Positions 36,838 to 46,575 of a DNA stretch of 64,000 nucleotides are shown here, piece by piece. Position numbers and translations under genes: made by a program. The notes under the pieces are model-generated. The model saw only the letters and a list, made by a program, of their open reading frames with translations. It was not told the DNA's origin and did no database searches. Origin of the DNA: Pararhizobium sp. IMCC3301 (GTDB lineage Bacteria; Pseudomonadota; Alphaproteobacteria; Rhizobiales; GCA-2746425); assembly GCF_030758315.1 (NCBI RefSeq), contig NZ_CP132336.1, positions 3,935,001 to 3,999,000 on the forward strand, given 5' to 3'. Every line of letters starts with the position of its first letter. Position 1 is the stretch's first letter.

Positions 36838-36930
36838 AGATTCTTCTCGGTTTGCGGAGACCCGCAAGTTGAGCCGTGCATTTACGAAGCTGAATTCGCC
36901 CGAACCACGCTGACCATTGACCTTGCTTGC

Positions 36931-36946
36931 CTGTAATTCATTACAG
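36931..36946. promoter_or_regulatory. Lux-box-like dyad CTGTA-N6-TACAG
   Basis: CTGTAAT and ATTACAG arms with a two-base centre, 94 bases after the response regulator and 150 bases before the sugar receptor start. The CTGTA-N6-TACAG spacing is that of lux-type boxes; here the local LuxR-type response regulator is the likely user. Confidence 0.5.
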
Positions 36947-37096
36947 TAAGCTCAAACCTCATGCCGCAGGAAATTCGCGGAAGACGTTTGGCGGAAGATG
37001 TTTGATTGAGACCACCAGAATATGGTGGTGGTGAAGAAATCTACTCACGAACAAGAAGCCGAAAACGGCTCGCAACATTTGTCCATGGAGGAACTA

Positions 37097-38119
37097 ATGA
37101 AACTCACTAATGTGACAGCCGCTGGTGCGGCGCTTGCCTTTCTTCTCAGCACGGCTGCAATGCCTGCATTCGCAGAAACCACAGACAAACGCATTGCCTT
37201 GTCAAATAATTATGCCGGGAATTCCTGGCGCCAGGCCATGCTGACCAGTTGGGAAACAGTAACCGGCAAGGCGGTTGCGGACGGCGTGGTTGCCGCTGCG
37301 GATGCTTTTACCACGGCAGAAAACCAGGTTACCGAACAAGCTGCCCAGATCCAGAATCTGATCCTGCAGGGCTATGACGCCATCGTTATCAATGCCGCGT
37401 CCCCGGAAGGTCTGAACGGAGCGGTGAAAGAAGCCTGCGACGCCGGAGTTGTGGTGGTTTCGTTTGACGGCATCGTCACCGAACCCTGTGCCTGGCGTAT
37501 TGCTGTCGACTTCAAGCAGATGGGTAAAATTCAGGTCGAATATCTGGCGGAACGTGTGCCTGACGGTGGCAATCTGCTGGAAATCCGGGGCCTCGCCGGG
37601 GTTTTCGTCGATGACGAGATTTCAAGCGGTATCCATCAAGGTGTCGCCGAAAACTCGCAATTCTCCATCGCAGGATCGGTTCATGGCGACTGGGCCCAGG
37701 ACGTCGCCCAAAAGGCCGTTGCCGGCATTTTGCCAAGTCTGTCCGATATCAAGGGTGTTGTGACCCAGGGCGGCGATGGCTATGGCGCGGCGCAGGCCTT
37801 CAAGGCAGCCGGCCGTGACATGCCGATCATCATCATGGGCAATCGCTACGACGAGCTGAGCTGGTGGAAAGAACAGAAAGACGCCAATGGCTATCAGACC
37901 ATGTCGGTGTCGATTGCCCCTGGCGTCTCAACTCTGGCATTCTGGGTTGCCCAGCAGATTCTGGATGGCAAGGAAGTGCCGAAAGACCTGACTGTGCCGT
38001 TCCTGTCGATCTCGCAGGAAACCCTTGAAGAAAGCCTCAAGACCACCCAGGAGGGCGGTGTTGCCAATGTTGAATATAGCCAGGAAGAGGCACAGGACGT
38101 CGTATCCGGCGCGATGTAA
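37097..38119 (+). CDS. Sugar ABC transporter substrate-binding protein (RbsB/periplasmic-binding type 1)
   Basis: A 340-residue receptor with a signal peptide ending about residue 25 (PAFA-ETTD). The type-1 periplasmic-binding fold follows: NYAGNSWRQAMLTSWE, the hinge-like GYDAIVINAASPEGLNGAV (about residues 92-110) and GVVTQGGDGYGAAQAF. GGAGG precedes the ATG 37097. It is the first gene of an Rbs-type importer with one ATPase and two permeases, located after a two-component system. Sugar specificity is not readable; a KDG-type kinase ends the operon. Confidence 0.92.
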   Translation: MKLTNVTAAGAALAFLLSTAAMPAFAETTDKRIALSNNYAGNSWRQAMLTSWETVTGKAVADGVVAAADAFTTAENQVTEQAAQIQNLILQGYDAIVINAASPEGLNGAVKEACDAGVVVVSFDGIVTEPCAWRIAVDFKQMGKIQVEYLAERVPDGGNLLEIRGLAGVFVDDEISSGIHQGVAENSQFSIAGSVHGDWAQDVAQKAVAGILPSLSDIKGVVTQGGDGYGAAQAFKAAGRDMPIIIMGNRYDELSWWKEQKDANGYQTMSVSIAPGVSTLAFWVAQQILDGKEVPKDLTVPFLSISQETLEESLKTTQEGGVANVEYSQEEAQDVVSGAM

Positions 38120-38126
38120 CTGCAAT

Positions 38127-38148
38127 TTCAGCGACAGGCTTTGCTGAA
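38127..38148 (+). terminator. Small hairpin touching the ATPase start codon
   Basis: TTCAGC (38127-38132) and GCTGAA (38143-38148) arms with a ten-base loop carrying ACAGG, the only ribosome-site-like string. The last paired base is the A of the next gene's ATG, so the hairpin may modulate translation initiation of the ATPase. Confidence 0.4.
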
Positions 38149-39614
38149 TGACAAACGACGATCTCCCCGTCGTTGAGCTTCACGGCGTTGAAAAATCTTT
38201 CGGCGCCGTGAATGCTCTGCGAAACGCCAATCTGGTTGTCAGATCCGGCGAATGCATAGGACTGGTCGGCCACAATGGGGCCGGCAAATCCACTTTGATG
38301 AATGTCCTGTCCGGGGTTCTGGCACCCGATAGCGGAGACATCCGGTTTGGCGGGACAGTCGTAAGCGCGCGCTACAATGTCAGCGAAGCCAACCGCTTCG
38401 GCCTGCGCTGCGTGTTTCAGGAACTGTCTTTGTGCCCCAATTTGAGCGTCGCGGAAAACGCCCGCATTTCACATCCGCAAATTCGCGGGTTTGGCTGGCG
38501 CAGGCGCGCATCCGCTCTGATCCGCTTCTGGCTCGACGAGATTTTTCCCGGCAACCGTATCAAGGGCGACGATATTGTTGGTGAGCTGACTATTGCGCGC
38601 CGCCAGATGGTGGAAATTTCACGCGCCTTTTCATCTCTGGATGAAACGGTGCGTCTGGTCATTCTCGACGAGCCGACATCGTCTCTCGACAAGAGTTCGG
38701 CAGATCAGTTGTTGGCCTTTGTGAAGAAATTCACCGGGCAGGGCGGCAGCGTCATTCTGATTTCGCACATGCTGCGCGAAGTGCTGGAAACATCGGATCG
38801 GATTGTGGTGATGCGCGACGGCACTGTAGTGGCCAATGATGACACCGCCAATTTCAACCGCGCCCGGCTGGTCCGCGAAATGGGCTCGGTGCTGGCCGAA
38901 GACGCCAGAGAGGAGTCTGCCGTCAAAGCCCGCGCCAGCGGTGAAGCAGTGGTTCGCATTGCTGCCACTGACGGAATTCAGCTCAATGTTTTCAAAGGCG
39001 AGATTGTCGGCTTTGCCGGCATCGCCGGGCAGGGCCAGACCGAAAAGCTGGTGCAGATTTTTGCGGCCTCGCATGGCAGCAGGAACGGCGTCGAGATCGA
39101 ACATCAGGCAGCTTTCGTGGCCGGCGACCGGCAGGCCGCAGGGATTTTCCCGGGCTGGTCGATTGAGAAAAACATCTCGATAGCGTCGGCCCGCTTTATG
39201 GTCCGAAACGGGCTGATTGACCCGGACCGGGAACTTGACATTTCCCGGCAATGGCAGAAGCGCCTTGGCATCCGCACCGATGATTTATCCAACAATATTC
39301 TCTCCCTGTCCGGCGGCAATCAGCAAAAGGTGCTGTTCGCCCGCGCTCTCGGATCGCCTGCGCCTATTGTGCTGATGGATGATCCGATGCGCGGCGTCGA
39401 TATCGGCACCAAGCAGGATGTTTACGCGATCCTGAAGCAGGAAGCGGAGAACGGTCGGACTTTTGTCTGGTACACAACGGAAATGGATGAGTTGAAACAT
39501 TGCGACTATGTCTACGTTTTTCGCGACGGGCTGGCCGTGGCCGAACTGCCCCGCCATGAGGTCACGGAAGCTGGAATTCTCAATGCCTCCTTTGAAGCGG
39601 CGAGCGCAGCCTGA
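38148..39614 (+). CDS. Sugar ABC transporter ATP-binding protein, two-domain (RbsA-type)
   Basis: A 488-residue ATPase with two ABC domains. Domain 1 has Walker [13 protein letters not shown] (about residues 43-54), a signature variant [17 protein letters not shown] and Walker [13 protein letters not shown]. Domain 2 lacks a usual Walker A ([14 protein letters not shown]) but has [15 protein letters not shown], the normal degenerate RbsA pattern. The stop overlaps the next permease start by one base. It energises the sugar importer. Confidence 0.93.
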   Translation: MTNDDLPVVELHGVEKSFGAVNALRNANLVVRSGECIGLVGHNGAGKSTLMNVLSGVLAPDSGDIRFGGTVVSARYNVSEANRFGLRCVFQELSLCPNLSVAENARISHPQIRGFGWRRRASALIRFWLDEIFPGNRIKGDDIVGELTIARRQMVEISRAFSSLDETVRLVILDEPTSSLDKSSADQLLAFVKKFTGQGGSVILISHMLREVLETSDRIVVMRDGTVVANDDTANFNRARLVREMGSVLAEDAREESAVKARASGEAVVRIAATDGIQLNVFKGEIVGFAGIAGQGQTEKLVQIFAASHGSRNGVEIEHQAAFVAGDRQAAGIFPGWSIEKNISIASARFMVRNGLIDPDRELDISRQWQKRLGIRTDDLSNNILSLSGGNQQKVLFARALGSPAPIVLMDDPMRGVDIGTKQDVYAILKQEAENGRTFVWYTTEMDELKHCDYVYVFRDGLAVAELPRHEVTEAGILNASFEAASAA

Positions 39615-40552
39615 TGTCCAGATTTCTGACAGCCAACGCCATGCGCACTCTGCTGCCAGCCCTGTCGCTAGCGGCACTTCTGGCGGCGATTTTCTATCTG
39701 CAGCCCCGCACCATGAGCTATTTCGGGCTCAACCTGCTGCTCAATCTGGCGGTCCCGATCGCGCTGGCGACCATCGCGCAGATGTTCATTCTGTGCGTCA
39801 ATGATCTCGATCTGTCATTGGGTGCCTTTGTCAGCCTGACCGCCTGCATCACTGCCACCTGGCTGTATGACACGCCGGTACTGGGTGTTCTGGCACTGGC
39901 CGGCTGTGTGCTTGCCTACGCTTTGCTGGGCGCGCTGATTCATTTGCGCAACCTGCCGTCCATTGTCGTCACCCTTGGCATGTCCTTCGTCTGGATGGGC
40001 ATTGCCGTTCTGATCCTGCCGACACCCGGCGGCAAGGCTCCGGAGTGGATCAGAACGCTGATGACCCTGAAACCGGCTTATGTGCCATTTCCCATTATTG
40101 CCTCGGTTGTTCTCGGGCTGGTCGTGCATTTCGGTCTGATGCGTTCTGCCGCCGGTGTGGTTCTGCGCGGTGCCGGCGGCAATCCGCAATCGGTCGAGCG
40201 CGCCGGATGGTCGCTGCTCAAGGTCAAGGTCAGCATGTTTGCTCTGGCCGGGTTTTTCGGTGTGCTGTCGGGCATGGCGCTGGTCGGTCTCACCACATCC
40301 GCCGATGCCAATATCGCGCTGCGCTATACGCTGCTGAGCATTGCCGGGGTCATTTTGGGCGGCGGCGAATTTGTCGGCGGCCGGGTCTCGCCAATCGGCG
40401 CGGTGATCGGTGCCATCACCCTGGCGCTGGCCGGGTCCTTCCTGTCATTTCTGCGGCTCAATCCGGACTGGCAGATTGGCGCGCAAGGGGCGATATTGAT
40501 CCTTGTTCTGGCACTGCGGGTGCTGATCGACAGATCGGACCGGCGCTCGTGA
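39614..40552 (+). CDS. Sugar ABC transporter permease (RbsC-type) 1
   Basis: A 312-residue membrane protein with about nine to ten helices. The RbsC-type segment DLSLGAFVSLTACIT (about residues 58-72) and the conserved cytoplasmic loop GNPQSVERAGWSLLKVKVS (about residues 191-209) are present. It overlaps the ATPase stop and the second permease start (GTGA overlap), so the operon is tightly coupled. Confidence 0.91.
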   Translation: MSRFLTANAMRTLLPALSLAALLAAIFYLQPRTMSYFGLNLLLNLAVPIALATIAQMFILCVNDLDLSLGAFVSLTACITATWLYDTPVLGVLALAGCVLAYALLGALIHLRNLPSIVVTLGMSFVWMGIAVLILPTPGGKAPEWIRTLMTLKPAYVPFPIIASVVLGLVVHFGLMRSAAGVVLRGAGGNPQSVERAGWSLLKVKVSMFALAGFFGVLSGMALVGLTTSADANIALRYTLLSIAGVILGGGEFVGGRVSPIGAVIGAITLALAGSFLSFLRLNPDWQIGAQGAILILVLALRVLIDRSDRRS

Positions 40553-41475
40553 GCGCGACCGACAGACCTTGGATCTGGGCCTGGATCGGTACCGTCTCGA
40601 TCTGGCTGGTGATTGCCGCCCTGTCCGGTCTGGCCCCGGGAATGGAAGTGTTGTCCGCTGCGGCCTCGTTCGGGACGTTTTTTGTTCTCGTCGCCATTGG
40701 CCAGATGTTCGTCATCACTCTGGGACCGGGCAATGTCGATCTGTCGATCCCCGCCTGCATGACCCTGGCAAGCACCGTTGCAATGAAAGTCATGGCCGGA
40801 TCTGAGGCCATGCTGCTTCCTGGATTCCTGATTGTGATTGCAATCGGTCTTGTTATCGGCACCATCAATTTCGCGCTGATTTTGCTGCTGCGCATCCCGC
40901 CGATTATCGCAACCCTGTCCTCCAGCTTTCTATTTCAGTCGACCGCAATCTGGTACAATCGCGGATTGCGGGTGAAGCCGCCGGAAGCGCTGGCAGATTT
41001 TGCCACCGCCAAAATCTATGGGGTGCCAACTCTTGCGATAGCGGTTCTGGTTCTGACCATCATCATGCATGTCGTTCTGCACCGCACTTATTTCGGCAGA
41101 TCCATTCTGGCCGTCGGCCAGAATTCGCAGGCTGCCGGTCTGGCCGGCGTTCCGGTGCAGCGCACCCGGTTTCTGACCTATCTGCTCAGCGCGGTTCTGG
41201 CTGCTGTCTGCGGCTTCTTTCTGGCCGGATTTTCCGGCGGCGCAGCGCTTAATATGGGCGCCGAATATCTGCTGATGTCCATCGCCGTTGTGGTCATTGG
41301 CGGCACCTCTGTTGCCGGCGGCTTTGCCAATCTGCCGGGCCTGTGGGGCGCAGCCCTGTTCATGTTTCTGCTCGTCACCATGCTCAACACCCTCGGCCTC
41401 AGCGCAGGCTACCGGCTGATCCTTACCGGCGTCATCATTGTTGCTGTCATCGCCATTTCCGGCAAGCGGCGGTAA
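40549..41475 (+). CDS. Sugar ABC transporter permease (RbsC-type) 2
   Basis: A 308-residue permease starting at GTG 40549, which overlaps the stop of permease 1. Family segments include GPGNVDLSIPACMTLAST (about residues 59-76), YFGRSILAVGQNSQAAGLAG and VVVIGGTSVAGGFANLPG. Two non-identical permeases suggest a heterodimeric channel. An open frame extends upstream of 40549 but is antisensical to permease 1 in another frame and is not counted. Confidence 0.9.
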   Translation: MSATDRPWIWAWIGTVSIWLVIAALSGLAPGMEVLSAAASFGTFFVLVAIGQMFVITLGPGNVDLSIPACMTLASTVAMKVMAGSEAMLLPGFLIVIAIGLVIGTINFALILLLRIPPIIATLSSSFLFQSTAIWYNRGLRVKPPEALADFATAKIYGVPTLAIAVLVLTIIMHVVLHRTYFGRSILAVGQNSQAAGLAGVPVQRTRFLTYLLSAVLAAVCGFFLAGFSGGAALNMGAEYLLMSIAVVVIGGTSVAGGFANLPGLWGAALFMFLLVTMLNTLGLSAGYRLILTGVIIVAVIAISGKRR

Positions 41476-41558
41476 TCTACCCCAGGTGTCGATTTTTGCG
41501 CGGCAATGGTTTATGACGCGCATCGGAAACGCCGACGAATCCTCCAGATGAGATCCTT

Positions 41559-42482
41559 ATGACCCCTGATATCCTGTGCCTTGGCGAACCGATGCTTGAA
41601 TTCAATCAGCAGCCCGACGGCATGTATCTGCCCGGCCATGGTGGCGACACTTCCAATTGCGCCATTGCTGCCGCACGTCAGGGTGCGCGCGTGGGCTATG
41701 TCAGCCATATTGGCCGCGATGCCTTCGGTGACAGTTTTATGGCGCTTTGGATCTCCGAAAGCGTTGATACATCCAATGTGGTTCAGGTGCCGGATGCGCC
41801 GACCGGGATTTATTTTGTAACTCATGGCGAACAGGGCCACGATTTCAGCTATTTTCGTGCCGGATCGGCGAGCAGCCTCATGACGCCCGGGGATCTGCCG
41901 GCCGCAGCGCTTCGCAGTACCAAAATCCTGCATCTCTCCGGCATCAGCCAGGGCATTTCCGACAGCGCTGCCGATACCGGGTTCGCCGCAATCGAGATGG
42001 TCAAAAAGGCGGGCGGGCTGGTGTCCTATGACACGAATTTGCGGCCAAAACTCTGGCCCGTCGCCCGTGCCAGAGCCATTATTCACGCCGCCGTCGCGCA
42101 AAGCGATGTCGCGCTGCCCGGCCTTGATGACGCAATACTTCTGACCGGCCTGTCAGAGCCGGAAGAGATTGTTGACTTCTATCTTGCACTTGGCGCGAAA
42201 ATCGTTGCCCTGACGCTGGGGCCAAAAGGAACCCTGGTAGGGACCGCAACGGAAAGCCGGCTGATTGCGGGCCGCAAGGTCAAAGCGGTGGACGCGACCG
42301 GGGCCGGGGATACGTTTGACGGCGCCTTTCTGGCGCATTTCGTGGAAAGCCGCGACCCGTTCGCCGCCGCGCATTTTGCAAATGCTGCTGCTGCCCTGTC
42401 GACACAGGGGTTCGGCGCTGTCGCACCAATGCCTTATACGTCCGATGTGAAAGCTTTTCTTGCGTCAGACCAGCCGGGTTGA
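41559..42482 (+). CDS. kdgK: PfkB-family sugar kinase (2-keto-3-deoxygluconate kinase-like)
   Basis: A 307-residue ribokinase-family enzyme. The start block CLGEPMLEFNQQPDGMYLPG and the catalytic signature VDATGAGDTFDGAF (about residues 245-258, with the catalytic Asp) are visible. KDG kinase phosphorylates 2-keto-3-deoxygluconate for Entner-Doudoroff-type cleavage; other keto-sugars are possible. It follows the second permease by 83 bases, suggesting that it phosphorylates a product of the imported sugar. Confidence 0.83.
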   Translation: MTPDILCLGEPMLEFNQQPDGMYLPGHGGDTSNCAIAAARQGARVGYVSHIGRDAFGDSFMALWISESVDTSNVVQVPDAPTGIYFVTHGEQGHDFSYFRAGSASSLMTPGDLPAAALRSTKILHLSGISQGISDSAADTGFAAIEMVKKAGGLVSYDTNLRPKLWPVARARAIIHAAVAQSDVALPGLDDAILLTGLSEPEEIVDFYLALGAKIVALTLGPKGTLVGTATESRLIAGRKVKAVDATGAGDTFDGAFLAHFVESRDPFAAAHFANAAAALSTQGFGAVAPMPYTSDVKAFLASDQPG

Positions 42483-42505
42483 AGCGCAAATCCTGTTGGC
42501 ACGAT

Positions 42506-43375
42506 TCACAGCTTGGCTGCGGCTTTGGCAAACGGCATGAAGGTGCGGATCAGTTTGCTGTCGAGCCGCTCACGCAGGCATATCAGGGCCTCGTCCATGG
42601 TAATATTGGCATCCTTGATCATGATTTTGCAGAGCCGGTGATCGCCCCCGAATTCGGCTTCTGACACCACCCCCACTCCGGCACCGGCGGCAACGATTTC
42701 GCGCACCGCCTCGCGGCCTTCCGCCTCAATCCGGACCTCCAGCTTGATGTTGTTGGCACTTGCAAACTCTTCCAGTTTGGCACGGGTTTTGGAGCCCTTT
42801 TCCCGCAACACCAGAGGCATTTTTGCCAACTCGCTGAAGCTGATGCTGGCTTTGCTGGCAAAGTTGCTGGTTTTGGGTGCGAAAGCGATGATCGGTGTCG
42901 AGTTGAGATGCACAACTTCAAAATCCCGGCCTTCCGGCACGTCACCGAGAATTCCAATATCCGCCTCATACGTGTTGAGCGCGTCGATCACCGCTTCGCT
43001 GTTGCCAACGCGTATGGACACAAAAATATCCGGATAGTTGATTCGGAATGAACCGAGAATATCAAGCATATGGTGGGCTGAATCCGCCATGATATTCAAC
43101 CGTCCCGATTTCAGCGCGCGCGATTCCGACAGCAGCTCAAGGGCTTGGGATTCAACCTCAAACATGCGGCGCGTCAGTTCAAGCAACTTCTGACCGGCGC
43201 TGGTCACAGTGACCTGTTTGCGGTTCCGGTTGAAAAGCCGCACATCATATTCTGATTCAAGCTTGCGGACCTGATCGGATATGGCCGGTTGTGTCAGGTG
43301 CAGAGCCTCGGCAGCGCGGGAAAATCCGCCATGGGTCGCCACATAATGAAAGGCGCGGAGTTGCACGTAACGCAA
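42506..43375 (-). CDS. LysR-family regulator of phosphonate genes (inferred)
   Basis: A 289-residue LysR protein, starting at a TTG. The HTH (about residues 3-60) is VQLRAFHYVATHGGFSRAAE then LHLTQPAISDQVRKLE; the effector domain begins near residue 90. It is divergent from the Na/Pi protein and the phnW-phnA-phnY genes. LysR-type PhnR regulators control phosphonoacetate or aminoethylphosphonate genes in other bacteria, so a role in sensing such a compound is likely but inferred from position. Confidence 0.88.
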   Translation of the reverse strand: MRYVQLRAFHYVATHGGFSRAAEALHLTQPAISDQVRKLESEYDVRLFNRNRKQVTVTSAGQKLLELTRRMFEVESQALELLSESRALKSGRLNIMADSAHHMLDILGSFRINYPDIFVSIRVGNSEAVIDALNTYEADIGILGDVPEGRDFEVVHLNSTPIIAFAPKTSNFASKASISFSELAKMPLVLREKGSKTRAKLEEFASANNIKLEVRIEAEGREAVREIVAAGAGVGVVSEAEFGGDHRLCKIMIKDANITMDEALICLRERLDSKLIRTFMPFAKAAAKL

Positions 43376-43492
43376 TGGAATCGTCCTGTACTATCAATAA
43401 AACAGATACAACAATAAGAACTATCATTTTGTTTAACGCAATACAGTTCTACCAGTTTTGGCTGTTATTGTTTATGTTAGCCGTCAAACAGA

Positions 43493-45169
43493 ATGGCATC
43501 CAAGACCATCATGGGAATCGATATGCAAGTTTCAGGCTTTCTGGTGCACCTGGCCGGTGCGGTAATGCTTCTGCTCTATTCGACACGAATGGTACGAACC
43601 GGTATCGAGCGGGCCGCAGGTCCATTGCTGCGCACCTTGTTCATCAGTCTCGGCAAAGGCTGGGTTAAAAGCGTCCTTGCCGGCGTGATCGGAGCCATTT
43701 TCCTGCAAAGCGCGACAGCGATTGCCCTGTTGGTGTCGAGCTTTGCTGCCACCGGCGTGCTCAGTGTTGCGGTGGCGCTGGCGATTGTTCTGGGCGCCGA
43801 TCTTGGCACGGCGCTTGTGGTGCAGTTTCTGAGCCTTGATCTGAACTGGCTGATGCCGGCATTGCTGGCCATTGGCGGCTTCATGTTCCTGAAAATGGAT
43901 ACCAGACTGGCGAAGCAACTGGGCCGTGTGATCATTGGCGTCGGGCTGATCCTGATCTCGCTGAGCATGATCGGCACAGCCAGCGCACCCTTGCGCTCCG
44001 CCAGTTGGATGCCGGGCTTCATCGGCTTCTTGAGTGAAGATATTCTGATTTCATTTTTCGGCGGCGTGTTACTGGCCTTTCTGTTTCACTCCAGCGTCGC
44101 GGCGGTGTTGTTGTTTGCCACTTTGGCGGCCAAGGGCATTCTGCCCATCGAAGCCGGCCTGCCGCTGGTGCTGGGTGCAAATGCCGGCGGCGGACTTGTC
44201 GCTGTCTGGCTGTCACGCGATGGCAAAACACCGGGACGCCATGTCACCGGCAGCAATCTCCTGTTCCGTCTGGTCGGCGGCATGGCGATGTTGGCAGTTA
44301 TGTCCGGAGTGGATTTGCCGTTGGAACGGCTTGGTGCCACTGCCGACCGCCAATTGGTGAATTTCCATCTGCTCTTCAATGCCGCGCTGGTGCTGGTGTG
44401 CCTGCCATTCATACGGCCGGCCCTGGCCCTGATGCGCGGCCTCATTCGCGATGAGCAGGAAGAGCTGGACCTGCTGAAGCCGGCCAGTGCGCTGGATACC
44501 GCCGTTCTCAAAATGCCGCATCTTGCTCTGGCCAGCGTCACCCGCGAATTGCTGCGCATGAGTGAGATCGTCGAGGTGATGGTCACCCCGGTAATGGATT
44601 TCTTCAGCGTATCCAATCCCCAGCAGGTACAGCGCGTCCGCCAGCTCGATAAGGATGTCAACCGGGCCCACACTGACATCAAGCTCTATATCGCTCAGCT
44701 CAGTCAGGGCGAATTATCGTCAGAGGAGGCGCAGCGCGCCGTTGAAATGACCAGTGTGGCTATTAGCCTGGAACGGGTCGGGGATATTATCTCCAAGGAA
44801 TTACTGCCTTTGACGATTGAAAAACACCGTCGCAACCTGGAATTTTCCGCAGCTGGCTGGAAAGAACTGACCAATTTTCATGCCCGCGTCATCACCAATA
44901 TGCAACTGGCCCTCAATGTCCTTGTATCGGAAGATCTGGAGACGGCCCGAATGCTGGTTGAGGAAAAGGCGGTGATGCGCAGGCTGGAACGGGAAAGCCA
45001 CGACAAGCATATGGCGCGGCTGAGCAGCGGCACCGTGGAAAGCCGCGCCAGCAGTGATATTCATCTTGAAACCATCAGAGCCTTGAAGGAAATCAACTCA
45101 CGGTTTGCCACATTCGCCTATCCGACCCTGGAAAAACGCGGTGTGCTGCTCGACAGCCGGCTGAGTTAG
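43493..45169 (+). CDS. Na/Pi cotransporter family protein (NptA/YjbB-like) with PhoU-like domain
   Basis: A 558-residue membrane protein. Two Na/Pi-cotransporter repeats are visible with the QSATAIALLVSSFAATGVLS motif (about residues 72-91) and a second FHSSVAAVLLFATLAAKGIL (about 197-216). The C-terminal soluble part (about residues 340-550) resembles PhoU helices. ATG 43493, 43511 and 43523 are all possible starts. Bacterial YjbB-like proteins export phosphate, so it may remove phosphate released by phosphonate breakdown. It lies just before phnW. Confidence 0.87.
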   Translation: MASKTIMGIDMQVSGFLVHLAGAVMLLLYSTRMVRTGIERAAGPLLRTLFISLGKGWVKSVLAGVIGAIFLQSATAIALLVSSFAATGVLSVAVALAIVLGADLGTALVVQFLSLDLNWLMPALLAIGGFMFLKMDTRLAKQLGRVIIGVGLILISLSMIGTASAPLRSASWMPGFIGFLSEDILISFFGGVLLAFLFHSSVAAVLLFATLAAKGILPIEAGLPLVLGANAGGGLVAVWLSRDGKTPGRHVTGSNLLFRLVGGMAMLAVMSGVDLPLERLGATADRQLVNFHLLFNAALVLVCLPFIRPALALMRGLIRDEQEELDLLKPASALDTAVLKMPHLALASVTRELLRMSEIVEVMVTPVMDFFSVSNPQQVQRVRQLDKDVNRAHTDIKLYIAQLSQGELSSEEAQRAVEMTSVAISLERVGDIISKELLPLTIEKHRRNLEFSAAGWKELTNFHARVITNMQLALNVLVSEDLETARMLVEEKAVMRRLERESHDKHMARLSSGTVESRASSDIHLETIRALKEINSRFATFAYPTLEKRGVLLDSRLS

Positions 45170-45180
45170 CTAAAATCATT

Positions 45181-45227
45181 CATATGTTAAATCGATGTCT
45201 TGATACATATTATCGATTTAACATATG
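45181..45227. promoter_or_regulatory. Perfect 16-base inverted repeat upstream of phnW
   Basis: CATATGTTAAATCGAT (45181-45196) and ATCGATTTAACATATG (45212-45227) flank a 15-base spacer. It lies 12 bases after the Na/Pi gene stop and 62 bases before phnW. The AT-rich stem lacks a T-run, so an operator for a dimeric regulator or an mRNA stem is likelier than a terminator. A possible -35 (TTGATA) falls in its loop. Confidence 0.7.
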
Positions 45228-45289
45228 CAAGTTCAGGATTTATCCTGCTCCCGAACCAGTCCTGCACGCTTATTCGGGAATGCCTGCTC

Positions 45290-46510
45290 ATGACATCACA
45301 TTCTGAAACCGGCCATTCTGAAACCGGCCATTCTGAAACCGGATTCGGCAAACCGCCTTTGGGCGAGCCGTTTCTGCTGACACCCGGCCCTTTGACCACT
45401 GCCTATTCCGTCAAGCAGGCCATGCTGCGGGACTGGGGGTCGTGGGATAACGATTTCCGGGCCATGACTGCGCAATTGCGCACCCAATTGCTGGCACTGA
45501 TTGGCGATGATAAGGGCGCGTTTGACTGCGTTCCCATTCAGGGCAGCGGAACATTCGTTGTCGAAGCCATGCTGGCCTCTTTCCTGCCACGCCAGTCGAA
45601 AACTCTGGTGCTCGTCAACGGTGCCTATGGCAACCGGATTGCGGAAACCCTGAGATATCTCGGCCGAAATCATGTTGTCATGGACAAGGGGGATTACCTG
45701 CCGCCGCGCGGCCGCGAGGTCGCCGAAGCTTTGGCCAATGACGCGGAAATCAGTCATGTCGTGGTTGTGCATTGCGAAACCAGCTCCGGGATATTGAACC
45801 CGGTCGAAGAGATTTCAAAGGTGGTGTACCAGGCTGGTCGAAAGCTGCTGATCGATTCCATGAGTGCGTTTGGTGCATTGCCCGCTGATGTGAAAACCGT
45901 GCGCTATGAAGCCATCGTCGCCTCCGCCAACAAATGCATTGAAGGCGTTCCCGGTTTTGGCTTTGTGATCGGCCGCAAGAGCGAACTGGAACTGGCGAAA
46001 GGCTGCAGTCATTCGCTCAGCCTCGATGTCCACGCCCAATGGGCCCATATGAACAAAACCGGCCAGTGGCGGTTTACGCCTCCGACCCATGTGGTAGCAG
46101 CCTTCATGGAAGCATTGCGGCTGCACAAGGCTGAAGGCGGCGTTGCGGGCAGGGGGCGGCGATACATCGAAAATCGCGATTGTCTTGTTCAGGGGATGCG
46201 CGAAATCGGCTTTGAAACCCTGCTCAAAGAGCCGTGGCTCTCGCCGATCATCGTCACATTCTTCAATCCGGCTGACGCCGCCTTTGACTTCCAGACATTT
46301 TATGATGCGATGAAACGGCGCGGCTTCATCATCTATCCCGGCAAGCTGACGGTCGTCGACAGTTTTCGCGTGGGCTGCATTGGCCACATGGACGCAGCAA
46401 TTATGCGGGACGTCGTTGAGGCTGCGCGCTCTGTGCTGGCCGAAATCGGGGTCAAGGATGCGCGGCCGCCGGAAGCGGCTTTGCTGGAGCGCTCAAAACT
46501 GGCGGCCTGA
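45290..46510 (+). CDS. phnW: 2-aminoethylphosphonate:pyruvate transaminase
   Basis: A 406-residue class V aminotransferase that converts 2-aminoethylphosphonate and pyruvate to phosphonoacetaldehyde and alanine. The N-terminal block [20 protein letters not shown] with DWGSWDNDF is diagnostic of PhnW, and the PLP Lys is in [18 protein letters not shown] (about residue 210). Start at 45290 is supported by GGGAA and by the absence of family similarity upstream. Residues 4-18 are three copies of His-Ser-Glu-Thr-Gly, not typical for the family. It is followed by phnA and phnY. Confidence 0.93.
   Translation: MTSHSETGHSETGHSETGFGKPPLGEPFLLTPGPLTTAYSVKQAMLRDWGSWDNDFRAMTAQLRTQLLALIGDDKGAFDCVPIQGSGTFVVEAMLASFLPRQSKTLVLVNGAYGNRIAETLRYLGRNHVVMDKGDYLPPRGREVAEALANDAEISHVVVVHCETSSGILNPVEEISKVVYQAGRKLLIDSMSAFGALPADVKTVRYEAIVASANKCIEGVPGFGFVIGRKSELELAKGCSHSLSLDVHAQWAHMNKTGQWRFTPPTHVVAAFMEALRLHKAEGGVAGRGRRYIENRDCLVQGMREIGFETLLKEPWLSPIIVTFFNPADAAFDFQTFYDAMKRRGFIIYPGKLTVVDSFRVGCIGHMDAAIMRDVVEAARSVLAEIGVKDARPPEAALLERSKLAA
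45299..45343 (+). repeat. 15-base tandem repeat in the phnW N-terminus, three copies
   Basis: Units at 45299-45313, 45314-45328 and 45329-45343 (consensus CATTCTGAAACCGGC); the first two are identical and the third differs at its last base. They encode a tripled five-residue segment before the conserved PhnW core. Confidence 0.93.
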
Positions 46511-46575
46511 CACCCTGTGAACGCCAATCAAACAGAACCCGGACTTGAGGCCGGTCAGTTTAGGAAAGACAAGTA

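Noticed and set aside
36931-36946. Evidence for acyl-homoserine-lactone quorum sensing
   Set aside because: No LuxI synthase or autoinducer-binding LuxR protein occurs in the window; only the dyad resembles a lux box.
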